Origin: Actinomycetospora chibensis
GTDB taxonomy: Bacteria; Actinomycetota; Actinomycetes; Mycobacteriales; Pseudonocardiaceae
Reading direction: 5' to 3'
Length of the DNA: 64,000 nucleotides
NCBI RefSeq assembly: GCF_028737215.1
Contig: NZ_JAQZAM010000020.1
Location: 23,407-87,406, forward strand
The translations under genes were made by a program, and so were the position numbers. Positions 8,043-17,049 of this stretch are shown here, one piece after another. Under the pieces are notes generated by a model. It was not told where the DNA came from. It made no database searches and saw only the letters and a program-made list of their open reading frames with translations. Position 1 is the first letter of the stretch; each line of letters starts with the position of its first letter.

Positions 8043-9695
8043 GTGGACACGCCGGAGACCTGGATCACCCCGCTCACGCCGCTCTCGTTCCTGCGCCGGT
8101 CGGCCGCGGTCTACCCGGACAAGGTCGCGATCGTCCACGGGACGGCGCGCCACACCTACGCCGACTTCGCCCGCGACGCGCAGCGCCTGGCGCGCGGCCT
8201 GCGCGCGAGCGGGGTCGCGCCCGGCGACCGCGTCGCGTGCCTGCTGCCGAACGTGCCGCCGATGCTCGTCGCGCACTTCGGCGTGCCGCTCGGCGGAGCG
8301 GTGCTCGTCGCGGTGAACACGCGCCTGTCCAGCGAGGAGGTGCGCTACATCCTCGACCACTCCGGGGCGAGCGTGCTCGTCGTCGACTCGGCCCTGCGCG
8401 CCACCGTCGACCCGATCGCGGACTCGCTGGAGACGGTCCGCGAGATCGTCACCCTCGTCGACCCGGAGGGTCCGGACGCGGGCGCCACGGTGGACGGCAC
8501 GACCTGGGACGACCTGCTGGCGCGCGGCGACGACGGGGAGGACCTGGCCTGGGAGGTCGCCGACGAGCGCTCGACGATCAGCATCAACTACACCAGCGGC
8601 ACCACCGGGCGGCCGAAGGGCGTCCAGTACCACCACCGCGGGGCGTACCTGAACTCGTTCGGCGAGATCGTGCACTCGTACCACGACCCGTCGAGCGTCT
8701 ACCTCTGGACGCTGCCGATGTTCCACTGCAACGGCTGGTGCACCCCCTGGGCGATCACCGCGATCGGCGGGACCCACGTGTGCCTGCGCGAGGTCCGCGG
8801 CGACCGGATCTGGGCGCTCATCGGCGAGCACCGGGTCACGCACCTCAACGGCGCGCCGACGGTCGTCACCACGATCATGAACGCCGCCGAGGCCCGCACC
8901 CTGGACTACGCGCTCGTCGTCACCACCGCGGGCGCCCCGCCGAGCCCGACGACCATCCTCGAGATGGAGAAGATGGGCTTCCGGATCGTCCACGTCTACG
9001 GGCTGACCGAGACCTACGGCCCGTACTCGGTGTGCCAGTGGCAGGAGGACTGGCGCGGCCACGAGGCGAACGCGCGGGCGCGGCTGCAGGCCCGCCAGGG
9101 CGTCGGGATGCTGCAGGCCGAGCCGCTGCGGGTGGTCGAGACCATGAACGAGGACGTCCGTGACTGGGCGTCGGTCGAGCTCGTCGACGTGCCGGCCGAC
9201 GCGACGACGATGGGCGAGATCGTCATGCGCGGCAACAACGTCATGTCGGGCTACTTCCGCGACGACGAGGCGACGGCCAAGGCCTTCGCCGGCGGCTGGT
9301 ACCACTCGGGCGACCTCGGGGTCATGCACCCCGACGGCTACGTCGAGCTGCGCGACCGAGCCAAGGACGTCGTCATCTCCGGCGGCGAGAACATCTCGAC
9401 CGTCGAGGTCGAGCAGGCCGTGCTCTCCCACCCCGCCGTGCTCGAGGCGGCCGTCGTCGGTGTCCCCGACGAGCGGTGGGGCGAGCGCCCCAAGGCGTTC
9501 GTGGTCCTGCGCCAGGGCCAGGACGCCGAGCCCGACGCCATCATCGAGCACGTCAAGGGCGAGATCGCGCGCTACAAGGCGCCCCGCGACGTCGAGATCG
9601 TCGAGGAGCTCCCGAAGACGTCCACCGGGAAGATCCAGAAGTTCGAGCTGCGTGCCAAGGAGTGGGGCGACGCCACGACGCGCATCCGCGGCTGA
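8043..9695 (+). CDS. acyl-CoA synthetase (AMP-forming)
   Basis: This 550-residue member of the ANL superfamily activates a carboxylic acid as acyl-AMP and then makes the CoA thioester. Motifs are YTSGTTGRPKGV (P-loop), VYGLTETYGP, GDLGVMHPDGYVELRDRAKD and the catalytic lysine region KTSTGKIQK. It resembles medium- or long-chain FadD/AlkK-type ligases; the WCTPWAITAIGGTHV stretch is typical of that clade. Start is GTG at 8043 (VDTPETW), 14 bases after the rhodanese stop, with only a weak binding site. The acid substrate is not readable. Confidence 0.9.
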   Translation: MDTPETWITPLTPLSFLRRSAAVYPDKVAIVHGTARHTYADFARDAQRLARGLRASGVAPGDRVACLLPNVPPMLVAHFGVPLGGAVLVAVNTRLSSEEVRYILDHSGASVLVVDSALRATVDPIADSLETVREIVTLVDPEGPDAGATVDGTTWDDLLARGDDGEDLAWEVADERSTISINYTSGTTGRPKGVQYHHRGAYLNSFGEIVHSYHDPSSVYLWTLPMFHCNGWCTPWAITAIGGTHVCLREVRGDRIWALIGEHRVTHLNGAPTVVTTIMNAAEARTLDYALVVTTAGAPPSPTTILEMEKMGFRIVHVYGLTETYGPYSVCQWQEDWRGHEANARARLQARQGVGMLQAEPLRVVETMNEDVRDWASVELVDVPADATTMGEIVMRGNNVMSGYFRDDEATAKAFAGGWYHSGDLGVMHPDGYVELRDRAKDVVISGGENISTVEVEQAVLSHPAVLEAAVVGVPDERWGERPKAFVVLRQGQDAEPDAIIEHVKGEIARYKAPRDVEIVEELPKTSTGKIQKFELRAKEWGDATTRIRG

Positions 9696-9791
9696 GACCC
9701 GCCGCCCGCCACGCATGGGAGGGGGCGGTGGCGGGAACCGCTGACGGACGACGGAGGATGTCCGTCGAGTGGCATCGAGGAGCGAGGGCGC

Positions 9792-10346
9792 GTGAGCGAG
9801 CAGTTCGTGGACCAGGCCGAGACCGTCGTCGACAACGACACGAGTGCCCTGGACGCCGAGCCGTCCGAGATCCTGGACGAGGACCGCCTGGACGCCGACC
9901 CGCTCGAGGACGGCATGGACGGCGCCGACGGCTACAGCCGCGACGTCCGGCTCGGCGGCACCCAGGAGTGGGAGACCGAGCCGGCCACCATCGACCGGCG
10001 CCTGCCCCAGGAGCAGCCCGAGGCCGGCGCCGACGAGGAGATCCCCGACCGTCCCCTCGCGGCGCAGCCGATCGACGAGCTGGACGAGTCGATCGACGAC
10101 CCGGAGAACGCCGTCGACGGGGTCGGCGGTGGTGTCGTGCTCGACGCCACCGGCGCCGACGGGGCGACCGAGGGCGAGCTCCTGGCCGAGGACGCGCGCG
10201 AGATCGAGCTCGGCGTCTCGTCCGCCGCGGGCGCCGTCGAGGCCACCGGGCTGCCCGCCGACGACGCGATCGGCGAGGTCGCGGCCCTCGACAACGAGCC
10301 GGGCACCGCGGAGGAGCAGGCCATGCACGTGGAGCAGGAGAACTGA
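9792..10346 (+). CDS. DUF5709 acidic protein
   Basis: This 184-residue protein is very rich in Asp, Glu and Ala and has no membrane segment. The signature GYSRDVRLGGTQEWETEP and the following repeats match DUF5709, an actinobacterial family without assigned function. The protein is probably soluble and largely extended. The frame starts at GTG 9792. It precedes the septum-formation-like gene in the same direction. Confidence 0.75.
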   Translation: MSEQFVDQAETVVDNDTSALDAEPSEILDEDRLDADPLEDGMDGADGYSRDVRLGGTQEWETEPATIDRRLPQEQPEAGADEEIPDRPLAAQPIDELDESIDDPENAVDGVGGGVVLDATGADGATEGELLAEDAREIELGVSSAAGAVEATGLPADDAIGEVAALDNEPGTAEEQAMHVEQEN

Positions 10347-10372
10347 GCGCGCGGGGGGTCGCGCGCCCCGAG

Positions 10373-10915
10373 GTGCCGCGACGGGTGGTGCTGGCCGCGG
10401 GCGCCGTGGGGCTCGCGGTGCTGCTCGTGCTCGTCGGCGCCCTCATGGGCGGCTGGCGACCCTTCACCGCCGCGCCCGACGTGCTGACGTTCGGGCCCGG
10501 CGGCGACCTCGAGCAGTTCGTCCTGTTCGACGGGCAGTGCGCCCGCGGAGAGCTCGCGAGCGGCGGGGACTTCGGCGACGCGGCCGACGCCCAGTGCGGC
10601 ACGCCCCACGACGTCGAGGTGGTGGCCTCACGCGCCCCGATCGACGAGGGGCGTCCCGTGGCCTACCCGGGCGAGGCCGCGCTCGCCGACTTCGGGCGGG
10701 CGTACTGCGCACTGTTCGCCGACTCCGAGCTGCTCGTGCCGACCTCCGGGGGCGTCGACCGCGCCGACCTGCGGATGACCGCAGTGATCCCCTCCGAGGC
10801 CGCGTTCGACGCGCCGCGCACGTCGGGGGCGTCGTCCTCCGGTGCGCGCCAGGTCAGCTGCGTCATCTCGCGTGCTGACGGTGAGCCACTGACCGATCGC
10901 TTCTCCGTGATCTGA
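10373..10915 (+). CDS. septum-formation-family membrane protein
   Basis: One membrane helix at about residues 6-25 is followed by an extracytoplasmic domain. Pairs of Cys and the motif CGTPHDVEVV match the Septum_form domain, which has paired Cys and a C-x2-PH-x2-E motif. A second Cys pair (AYCALF and QVSCVIS) probably forms disulfides. The start is uncertain: GTG at 10373 keeps a short cytoplasmic tail; the GTGs at 10385 and 10388 would cut it to almost nothing. The name derives from a Streptomyces homologue; the biochemical role is not established. Confidence 0.7.
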   Translation: MPRRVVLAAGAVGLAVLLVLVGALMGGWRPFTAAPDVLTFGPGGDLEQFVLFDGQCARGELASGGDFGDAADAQCGTPHDVEVVASRAPIDEGRPVAYPGEAALADFGRAYCALFADSELLVPTSGGVDRADLRMTAVIPSEAAFDAPRTSGASSSGARQVSCVISRADGEPLTDRFSVI

Positions 10916-10983
10916 TCGGCCGATTCGGTCAGGTCCGTGTGAGCTATTGCCCCGTGTGGGTGTGATGGCGAACATGGGCGCCC

Positions 10984-12336
10984 ATGAGCACCCCACCCGT
11001 GACGAGCCGCCGGACGCTGAAGCGTCGGGCCGTGTTCGCGAGCACGGTCGGCACGACCATCGAGTGGTACGACTTCTTCCTCTACAACACGGCGGCTGCC
11101 CTCGTCTTCGGGCCGCTGTTCTTCAACAACAACGCGGCCGGCGGGGTGCTGCTCGCCTTCTCCACGCAGTTCGTGGGGTTCGCGGCCCGACCGATCGGCG
11201 CCGCGATCTTCGGCCACTACGGCGACCGCATCGGGCGCAAGTACAGCCTCGTGGCCACGTTGCTGCTCATGGGCGGCGCGACGGTGCTCATCGGCTTCCT
11301 GCCGACCTACGAGACGATCGGCGTCGCGGCGCCGATCATCCTCACGTTGTTGCGGGTGCTGCAGGGCGTCGGGGTCGGCGGCGAGTGGGGTGGCTCTGTG
11401 CTCATGAGCATGGAGTGGGGCACCCGCAAGCAGCGCGGGCTGATGGCGGCGTGGCCGCAGGCGGGTGTGCCGATCGGGCTCGCGCTCGGGACGGCGGTCG
11501 TCTACTTCTTCTCCGGCCCGGAGTTCCTCGCCTGGGGCTGGCGCGTGCCGTTCATCGCCAGCATCGTGCTCATCGGGATCGGGCTCTGGGTGCGACTGAC
11601 CGTGCTCGAGTCGCCGGCGTTCGCGCAGATCAAGACGTCGGGCAAGGTCGCGAAGCTGCCGCTGGCCGAGACGCTGAGGACGCAGTGGCGCGACGTGCTC
11701 AAGGCGATGTTCGTGCGCACGGCCGAGCAGGCGCCGTTCTACATCTTCACCTCGTTCGTGCTGGCCTACGGCACGCAGGAGCTGGACCTCGCACGCAGCG
11801 ACCTGCTGCTCTACCTCATCATCGCGGCCAGTATCGGCATCGTGAGCGTGCCGTTCTTCGGCTGGCTCTCCGACGTCCTCGGCAGACGTCTGGTGTACGG
11901 CGTCGGCGTCGTGCTCACCGGGCTCTACGCGTTCCCGTACTTCGCCCTGCTCAACACGAAGACGGGGAGCCTGATCCTGCTCGGGATCATCCTCGGTCTG
12001 ATCTTCCACGACATGATGTACGGCCCGCAGGCGGCGCTGATCTCGGAGAGCTTCGGCACCGGCATCCGCTACACCGGCGCCGGCCTGGGCTACCAGCTCG
12101 CCTCGATCACCGCGGGCGGACCGGCGCCGCTCATCGCGACCGCGATCCTCGCGGGCACCGGGACGACGACGTGGATCTCGATCTACATCATCATCTGCGC
12201 GGCGATCTCCATGGGGGCGCTGCTGATGATGCACCCGCGGCCGCCGGAGGCCGACGAGGCGGACTTCGCCTCCGAGGACCACGCGGGCGAGGACGCCATC
12301 GCGGACGCCGCGCGCTCGGAGCGCACGGCCACGTGA
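10984..12336 (+). CDS. MHS-family (metabolite:H+ symporter) MFS transporter
   Basis: This 450-residue transporter with 12 predicted helices opens with the MHS hallmark STVGTTIEWYDFFLYNTAAA. The loop between helices 2 and 3 carries GHYGDRIGRKYSL, and later GWLSDVLGRRL repeats the MFS motif. Family members import dicarboxylates, shikimate, proline/betaine or similar solutes with protons. The tail of about 30 residues is acidic. The ATG at 10984 follows the previous stop by 68 bp, so it may have its own promoter. The substrate cannot be assigned. Confidence 0.92.
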   Translation: MSTPPVTSRRTLKRRAVFASTVGTTIEWYDFFLYNTAAALVFGPLFFNNNAAGGVLLAFSTQFVGFAARPIGAAIFGHYGDRIGRKYSLVATLLLMGGATVLIGFLPTYETIGVAAPIILTLLRVLQGVGVGGEWGGSVLMSMEWGTRKQRGLMAAWPQAGVPIGLALGTAVVYFFSGPEFLAWGWRVPFIASIVLIGIGLWVRLTVLESPAFAQIKTSGKVAKLPLAETLRTQWRDVLKAMFVRTAEQAPFYIFTSFVLAYGTQELDLARSDLLLYLIIAASIGIVSVPFFGWLSDVLGRRLVYGVGVVLTGLYAFPYFALLNTKTGSLILLGIILGLIFHDMMYGPQAALISESFGTGIRYTGAGLGYQLASITAGGPAPLIATAILAGTGTTTWISIYIIICAAISMGALLMMHPRPPEADEADFASEDHAGEDAIADAARSERTAT

Positions 12337-12366
12337 GGTCCCCGGCCCCGGGATGACGGACCGGGG

Positions 12367-12999
12367 ATGATGGGGCGGATGCCGATCCGCCCGCTGACCC
12401 CCGACGCCCTCACCGACGAGCTGGTCGCGGCGATCGAGCGCGCCGGGCCCGGCCGGGTCCGGGTGCTCGTCGACGGTGCCCCGCCGGCCCGGACGGAGGT
12501 GCTGGCCGACGCTCTCGTCGACCCGCTGCGGGTGCGTTCCCGGCCTGTCGTGCGCGTGTCGGCCTGGGACTTCCTGCGCCCCGCCTCGGTGCGTCTCGAG
12601 CGCGGGCGCACCGATCCGGACTCGTTCTACGACGACTGGCTCGACGCCGGTGGGCTGGTCCGCGAGGTCCTCGCACCGTTGGGTCCCGGCGGGAGCGGGT
12701 GGGTGCTGCCGCGTCTGTGGGACGTCGACGTCGACCGCGCGGCGCGCGCCGACCGCGTCGCCGTGGCGGAGTCGGGCGTCGTGGTGGTCGACGGCCCGCT
12801 GCTGCTCGGCCGCGGCCTGCCGGCGGAGCTGGCGGTCCACCTCGCGCTCTCGGCCACCGTGCTCGAGCGCCGCACCCCGGCCGACGAGGCCTGGACCCTG
12901 CCGGCCTACGCCCGCTACGACGACGAGGTCGACCCCCTCGCCGTCGCCGACCTCGTCGTCCGCGCCGACCACCCCGACCGCCCGGCCCTGCAGAGCTGA
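12367..12999 (+). CDS. uridine-kinase-like protein with degenerate P-loop
   Basis: The 210-residue protein has the shape of actinobacterial uridine/cytidine kinase-like proteins. Strand 1 leads into VDGAPPARTEVLADAL where a Walker A motif (GxxxxGKT) is expected. The region SFYDDWLDAGGLVREVL and the late RRTPADEAWTLPAYARYDDEV follow family order. No Gly-Lys-Thr is present, so ATP binding in the usual way is doubtful. It may have lost kinase activity or use a different phosphate loop. The start could be 12367 or the ATG at 12379. No operon partner is visible. Confidence 0.6.
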   Translation: MMGRMPIRPLTPDALTDELVAAIERAGPGRVRVLVDGAPPARTEVLADALVDPLRVRSRPVVRVSAWDFLRPASVRLERGRTDPDSFYDDWLDAGGLVREVLAPLGPGGSGWVLPRLWDVDVDRAARADRVAVAESGVVVVDGPLLLGRGLPAELAVHLALSATVLERRTPADEAWTLPAYARYDDEVDPLAVADLVVRADHPDRPALQS

Positions 13000-13030
13000 G
13001 CGCCTGCGCCGTGCCGGCCCGGGGGCCACG

Positions 13031-13047
13031 CTGACGTTCATCGTCAG
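13031..13047. terminator. short hairpin after the kinase-like gene
   Basis: CTGACG and CGTCAG arms of 6 bp flank a TTCAT loop, 31 bp past the stop at 12999. There is no T-run. A second, unrelated hairpin follows at 13083-13109. Both lie in the 195-bp gap between convergent genes. Confidence 0.4.
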
Positions 13048-13082
13048 GAGAGCCCTCACGATCACCCGGCGGCACGTCGCGC

Positions 13083-13109
13083 GTGCCAGCCCTGCGTCCA
13101 CGCTGGCAC
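13083..13109. terminator. 8-bp hairpin between convergent genes
   Basis: GTGCCAGC at 13083-13090 pairs exactly with GCTGGCAC at 13102-13109 across an 11-base loop. The position between converging genes fits a bidirectional terminator. Confidence 0.4.
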
Positions 13110-13194
13110 TCGACGCCGGAACAGCCACATCCTCGCCGGCGCCGGGCGGCCAGGACGGCCAGCGCGCGTCGTCGACGAGAGGTACGAGTCCCGA

Positions 13195-14202
13195 TCACGG
13201 TCCGCCGGACACGGTTCCGCGGGCCTCGCGGAATTGCGCCCAGACCTCGGGACGCAGCCGGCCCCGATCCGGCACCTCGATCCCGGCGCCTCGGGCCCAG
13301 GCCCGGACCTCGGCGGTCGAGGGCCCGGGGGCCATGGGCACCGTCAGCTCGGTGGTGGCGCCCGGCACTCTCGCCCCGACGGCGTGCTCGTCAAGCGCCC
13401 ACGCGAGGGCGGCGGCCAGGTAGCGGAAGGTCCATTCCTCGGCCAGCGGCCTCGTCTCGGCGAAGACGATCGGGACGTCCGGCCACCGGACCTGCAGCTC
13501 GGCCAGCGAGTCGGCCACCTGGGCCGGGCGCACGCGCCGTTGGGCGAACACCTGGGACCAGCGGTCCTCGACCACGACCGCCGCGCGGGGGAGCGCCGAG
13601 AGCTCGCCCAGCGCGAAGCGCAGGCGCCCGTTCGCGACGCTCGAGATCAGGTCGGGCAGTGACTTGCGCTCGACGGAGGCCACGAGTGTGTCCCCGAGGA
13701 CGACGCCGTAGTCGCCGGCCGGGAGGGCACGCCGCACGGTGCGGGTCTGCTGGGACGCGAACCGGTAGGGGTAGCGCTCGTGGGCGTCGACGACGATCTC
13801 GATCTCGTCGGCGCCGGTCCCGTCGAGAGCGGCTGGTCGGGCGCTCGGCGTCCGGACCTGGGGACGGGCTTGCTTCCGGGTCCTGGGCGACTGCCAGAAG
13901 ACCATGTCCCGCCCGCGGCCCCGGGTGTAGACGATCTGGGACCGGTTCTCCCGGGCGCGGTCGAGCACGACGTCCACGGCGGCGCCGCGTCGGGCGCACG
14001 ACCGCAGGGCGACGCGTTCGACGATCTCGAGGTCGTCTCCGGCGGGCCACTCGTCGAGGTCGGCGGGATGGCAGTACAGCGCCGTGGTCCGCGGCCAGGT
14101 GCCGGACGTCCGGAACAGCAGACCGTCGCCCAGCGGTATCCACAGCAGGAAGCCCAGCGACGATCCCGGATCGGGATTGCGGGCGACGACGAGCTCCGCC
14201 AC
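13195..14202 (-). CDS. ERCC4-type nuclease fused to a C-terminal Lsr2-like DNA-binding domain
   Basis: This 335-residue protein has three parts. Residues 1-120 are an unassigned N-terminal region. Residues about 133-270 are an ERCC4 (XPF) nuclease: Asp139 in VVDAHER, Gly163-Asp164, then Glu178-Arg179-Lys180 and Asp184 give the GD-x(n)-ERK-x3-D active site. Residues about 294-330 (PSTAEVRAWARGAGIEV, then DRGRL) match the C-terminal domain of Lsr2, which binds the minor groove of AT-rich DNA with an RGR hook (313-315). The fusion suggests a structure-specific endonuclease guided to AT-rich or foreign DNA; that role is inference. GTG at 14202 has AGGG 8 bases upstream. Confidence 0.82.
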   Translation of the reverse strand: MAELVVARNPDPGSSLGFLLWIPLGDGLLFRTSGTWPRTTALYCHPADLDEWPAGDDLEIVERVALRSCARRGAAVDVVLDRARENRSQIVYTRGRGRDMVFWQSPRTRKQARPQVRTPSARPAALDGTGADEIEIVVDAHERYPYRFASQQTRTVRRALPAGDYGVVLGDTLVASVERKSLPDLISSVANGRLRFALGELSALPRAAVVVEDRWSQVFAQRRVRPAQVADSLAELQVRWPDVPIVFAETRPLAEEWTFRYLAAALAWALDEHAVGARVPGATTELTVPMAPGPSTAEVRAWARGAGIEVPDRGRLRPEVWAQFREARGTVSGGP

Positions 14203-14233
14203 GACCGGAACCCTAGCGGGGACCGGGCGTCGA

Positions 14234-15598
14234 TCAGCGGACCGAGCAGCCCGGGTTCAGCGTCCCCTCCGGGTCCAGCGCGGCCCGCACGCGCCGCAGG
14301 ACGTCCAGGGCGCCGGGGTCGCCGAGCTCGGCGAGGTGGTGGGCCTTCGCGCGCCCGACCCCGTGCTCGCCCGACACCGCGCCGCCCAGCGCGATCCCGG
14401 CGGCGAACACCCCGTGCAGCGTGGCCGCCAGCTGCTCCGGGTCGGGCTGGAAGACCGCGAGGTGCACGTTCCCGTCCCCGGCGTGTCCGCAGCCCAGCAC
14501 CCGCGAGCCGTGGGCGTCGCCGACGGCGCGGGCCCGCCCGAGGAACGCCGCCATCGCCGAGCGCGGCACGACGAGGTCGACGATCTCGTCGGCGCCGGCC
14601 GCCTTGACCGCCCAGAACGCCTTCTCCCGCGCCTCGACCAGCCGTCGCGCCGACCCCGCGGGCAGGTCGAAAACCTCCGCGGCGCCGAGCGCCGACAGGG
14701 TGTCGGCGAGCTCCTCGGCGTCCTCGTCGACCCGTTCCACGCGGCGCCCCGCGAGCTCGACGAGCAGGTGGTCGGCGTCCACGAGGTCCTCGGGCAGGCC
14801 GAGGGTCAGGTCGGCGGCGGCGCAGACCGCGCGCATGGTCGGGCCGTCGAGGTACTCGCACACCGACGGCGCGAGCCCCGCGCCGACGATGCGCCCGACC
14901 GCGGCGGTGACGGCGTCGGCCCCACCGGTGAACGGCGCCAGCACCGTGCGCCGGGCGGGCAGGTGCGGATGCAGGCGCACGATCACCTCGGTGACCAGCG
15001 CGAGCGTGCCCTCCGAGCCGATGAGCAGCTGGGTGAGGTCGTACCCCGAGGAAATCTTCGCGAGCCGCCCGCCGGTGCGCACCACGGTCCCATCGGCGAG
15101 CACCGCCTCGAGACCGAGCACGTGGGCGCGGGTGACGCCGTAGCGCACCGCGCGCATCCCGCCGGCGTTGGTGGCGACGGTGCCGCCGAGCGACGCCGAC
15201 TGCTCACCGGGGTGCACCGGGTAGGTCAGCCCGTGCTCGCCCGCCGCGGCGTCGAGGACGTCGAGCGCCACCCCGGGCTGCACCACGGCGACGGCGTCGA
15301 CGGGGTCGATCTCGAGGATCCGGTCCATGCGGGCGAACGACAGGAGCACCGCGCCGTCGTCGGGGGTCGCGGCGCCCGAGAGGCCGGTGCCTGCGCCCCG
15401 CGCGGTCACCGAGATGCCCGCGGCCCGGGCCGCGTTCACCACGGCGACGACCTCCTCCCGGTCGGCGGGCCACACGACGTACGCGGGTTTACCGGCCGGG
15501 ACCCCGAGCGCCTCGTCGGCGCACAGGTCGGCCACCGACGGGTCGTCGCCCGCGATCACGTGCTCGGCGCCGACGGCGTCGGCGAGCGCCTGGAACAT
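14234..15598 (-). CDS. FAD-linked oxidase, glycolate/D-lactate dehydrogenase type
   Basis: The 454-residue flavoprotein has an N-terminal FAD-binding-4 domain with GAGTGLSGAATPDDGAVLLS and HPGEQSASLGGTVATNAGGM, then a C-terminal FAD-oxidase domain ending GCGHAGDGNVHLAVF and GAVSGEHGVGRAK. It belongs with GlcD and D-lactate dehydrogenase and would oxidise a 2-hydroxy acid with FAD. No GlcE/GlcF partner is next to it, so it is likely a single-subunit enzyme. The exact substrate is open. The ATG at 15598 is the first start with a clean N terminus. Confidence 0.88.
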   Translation of the reverse strand: MFQALADAVGAEHVIAGDDPSVADLCADEALGVPAGKPAYVVWPADREEVVAVVNAARAAGISVTARGAGTGLSGAATPDDGAVLLSFARMDRILEIDPVDAVAVVQPGVALDVLDAAAGEHGLTYPVHPGEQSASLGGTVATNAGGMRAVRYGVTRAHVLGLEAVLADGTVVRTGGRLAKISSGYDLTQLLIGSEGTLALVTEVIVRLHPHLPARRTVLAPFTGGADAVTAAVGRIVGAGLAPSVCEYLDGPTMRAVCAAADLTLGLPEDLVDADHLLVELAGRRVERVDEDAEELADTLSALGAAEVFDLPAGSARRLVEAREKAFWAVKAAGADEIVDLVVPRSAMAAFLGRARAVGDAHGSRVLGCGHAGDGNVHLAVFQPDPEQLAATLHGVFAAGIALGGAVSGEHGVGRAKAHHLAELGDPGALDVLRRVRAALDPEGTLNPGCSVR

Positions 15599-15636
15599 CC
15601 CCGAGTCCTAGCACGATCCGCTACGCTCCGAACCGG

Positions 15637-15649
15637 TTGCGAAATGCAA
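15637..15649. promoter_or_regulatory. dyad TTGC-N5-GCAA before DHFR-like gene
   Basis: TTGC at 15637-15640 and GCAA at 15646-15649 form a short dyad 21 bp upstream of the start at 15670. This is the kind of site used by small dimeric repressors. No regulator lies next door. The dyad is short enough to be chance. Confidence 0.2.
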
Positions 15650-15669
15650 TCAGGACGAGGAGGCGTCGT

Positions 15670-16224
15670 ATGGGCCGCTTGATGTACTCGATGATGACGA
15701 CGCTCGACGGCTACACCGCCGACGCCGACGGCGACTTCGGCTGGGGCATCGAGCAGGACATGGAGCTGCACCGCTACTTCGAGGAGCTGATGCGGCCCGT
15801 CCGCACCTTCCTCTACGGCCGCCGGATGTACGAGACGATGGTCTTCTGGGAGACCGCCCACGAGCTGCCCGACGAGCCGCCGGAGATGGCCGAGTTCGCC
15901 CGGACCTGGCAGGCGGCCGACAAGATCGTCTTCTCGCGGACGCTGGAGACCGTGTCCAGCGCCCGGACCACGATCGCCCGCGACCTCGACCCCGAGGCGA
16001 TCCGGGAGCTCAAGCAGGGCGGCGACCTCACCGTCGACGGCCCCGGCCTCGCCGCCGCGGCGCTCGCGGCCGGGCTCGTCGACGAGATCGGGCCGATCGT
16101 CGTCCCCGTCGTGGTCGGCGGCGGGACGCGCTTCCTCCCCGACGGCGTGCGCCTCGACCTCGAGCTCGTCGAGGAGCGGCGCTTCGACAGCGGGGCGGTC
16201 CACCTGCGCTACCGGACTCGTTAA
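15670..16224 (+). CDS. dihydrofolate-reductase-like (RibD C-terminal domain) protein
   Basis: This 184-residue protein starts LMYSMMTTLDGYTADADGDFGW and later shows YGRRMYETMVFW and GLVDEIGPIVVPVVVGGGTRF, the hallmarks of the DHFR/RibD C-terminal family. Members reduce pteridine-like or other substrates with NADPH; true DHFR activity is not implied. ATG 15670 has GAGGAGG six bases upstream. The next gene, a siderophore-interacting flavoprotein, starts 12 bp after the stop, so the two are probably co-transcribed. Confidence 0.87.
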   Translation: MGRLMYSMMTTLDGYTADADGDFGWGIEQDMELHRYFEELMRPVRTFLYGRRMYETMVFWETAHELPDEPPEMAEFARTWQAADKIVFSRTLETVSSARTTIARDLDPEAIRELKQGGDLTVDGPGLAAAALAAGLVDEIGPIVVPVVVGGGTRFLPDGVRLDLELVEERRFDSGAVHLRYRTR

Positions 16225-16235
16225 CGTCTCCGGCC

Positions 16236-17036
16236 ATGGTGGTCCGCGACGCCCCGGTCGTCTCGCACGTCGAGCACTCCGAGCACGCCCGGCGGCCGCG
16301 GCGCGTCGAGGTGGTCGAGGTGCTCGACGTGACCCCGCGGATGCGCCGCGTGCGCCTCGCCGGCGACCTGCACGACCTGCCGGTGACGGGCCCGACCGAC
16401 CACGCCAAGCTCTTCTTCCCGCCGGCGCCGGGAGAGGAGCCGCCGGAGCCGCAGCTGACCGCCCGCGGTCTCGCCGCCCCGCCCGCGGGCACGTCCCGGC
16501 CCTACCGGGAGTACACGCTGCGCCGTCACGACCCCCCCGCAGGCACCGTCGACGTCGACTTCGTGCGCCACGGCGGCGGGCTCGCCGGGACGTGGGCCGA
16601 GGACCCGCGCGGGGCCCTGTGGCTCTACGGGCCCCGCTCGAGCGCGTCGGTCGCGGCGCGGGACTGGTACCTGCTCGGGGGTGACGAGACGGCCCTGCCC
16701 GCGCTCGCCCGCTGGCTCGACCAGCTGCCCCCGGTGCCGATCACCGTGGCCGTCGACGTCGCCGACGTCGCCGAGGAGGCCTACCTCCCCGACGTCCCGT
16801 CCCACGTCACCGTGCACTGGCGCCACCGCGACGGCGCCCCGGCGGGCACCACCGGCCTGCTCGACGACGTCGTCGCGGGCTTCACGCCCCCGCCCGGCGA
16901 GGGCTTCGCGTGGATGGGTGCCGAGGCGGGCGAGCTGCGCCCGGTCCGCCGGCGCCTGCGCGCGTTCCTGCCGACCGCGGCGGTCGACCTCGACGGCTAC
17001 TGGCGCCGCGGCGTGGCGGGCACGGGGCTGGGCTGA
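16236..17036 (+). CDS. siderophore-interacting protein (FAD/NAD(P)H ferric reductase)
   Basis: This 266-residue flavoprotein is of the SIP/ViuB family. The FAD motif RxYTxR is present as REYTLRR, followed by DVDFVRHGGGLAGTWA and a C-terminal nucleotide-binding lobe ending FAWMGAEAGELRPVRRRLR. Such proteins reduce ferric siderophores in the cytoplasm to free iron. It is 18 kb from the siderophore locus, which has its own copy at 47115-48020. No iron box is evident in front of it. It follows a DHFR-like gene by 11 bp. Confidence 0.9.
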   Translation: MVVRDAPVVSHVEHSEHARRPRRVEVVEVLDVTPRMRRVRLAGDLHDLPVTGPTDHAKLFFPPAPGEEPPEPQLTARGLAAPPAGTSRPYREYTLRRHDPPAGTVDVDFVRHGGGLAGTWAEDPRGALWLYGPRSSASVAARDWYLLGGDETALPALARWLDQLPPVPITVAVDVADVAEEAYLPDVPSHVTVHWRHRDGAPAGTTGLLDDVVAGFTPPPGEGFAWMGAEAGELRPVRRRLRAFLPTAAVDLDGYWRRGVAGTGLG

Positions 17037-17049
17037 CCGGCCCACGTGC

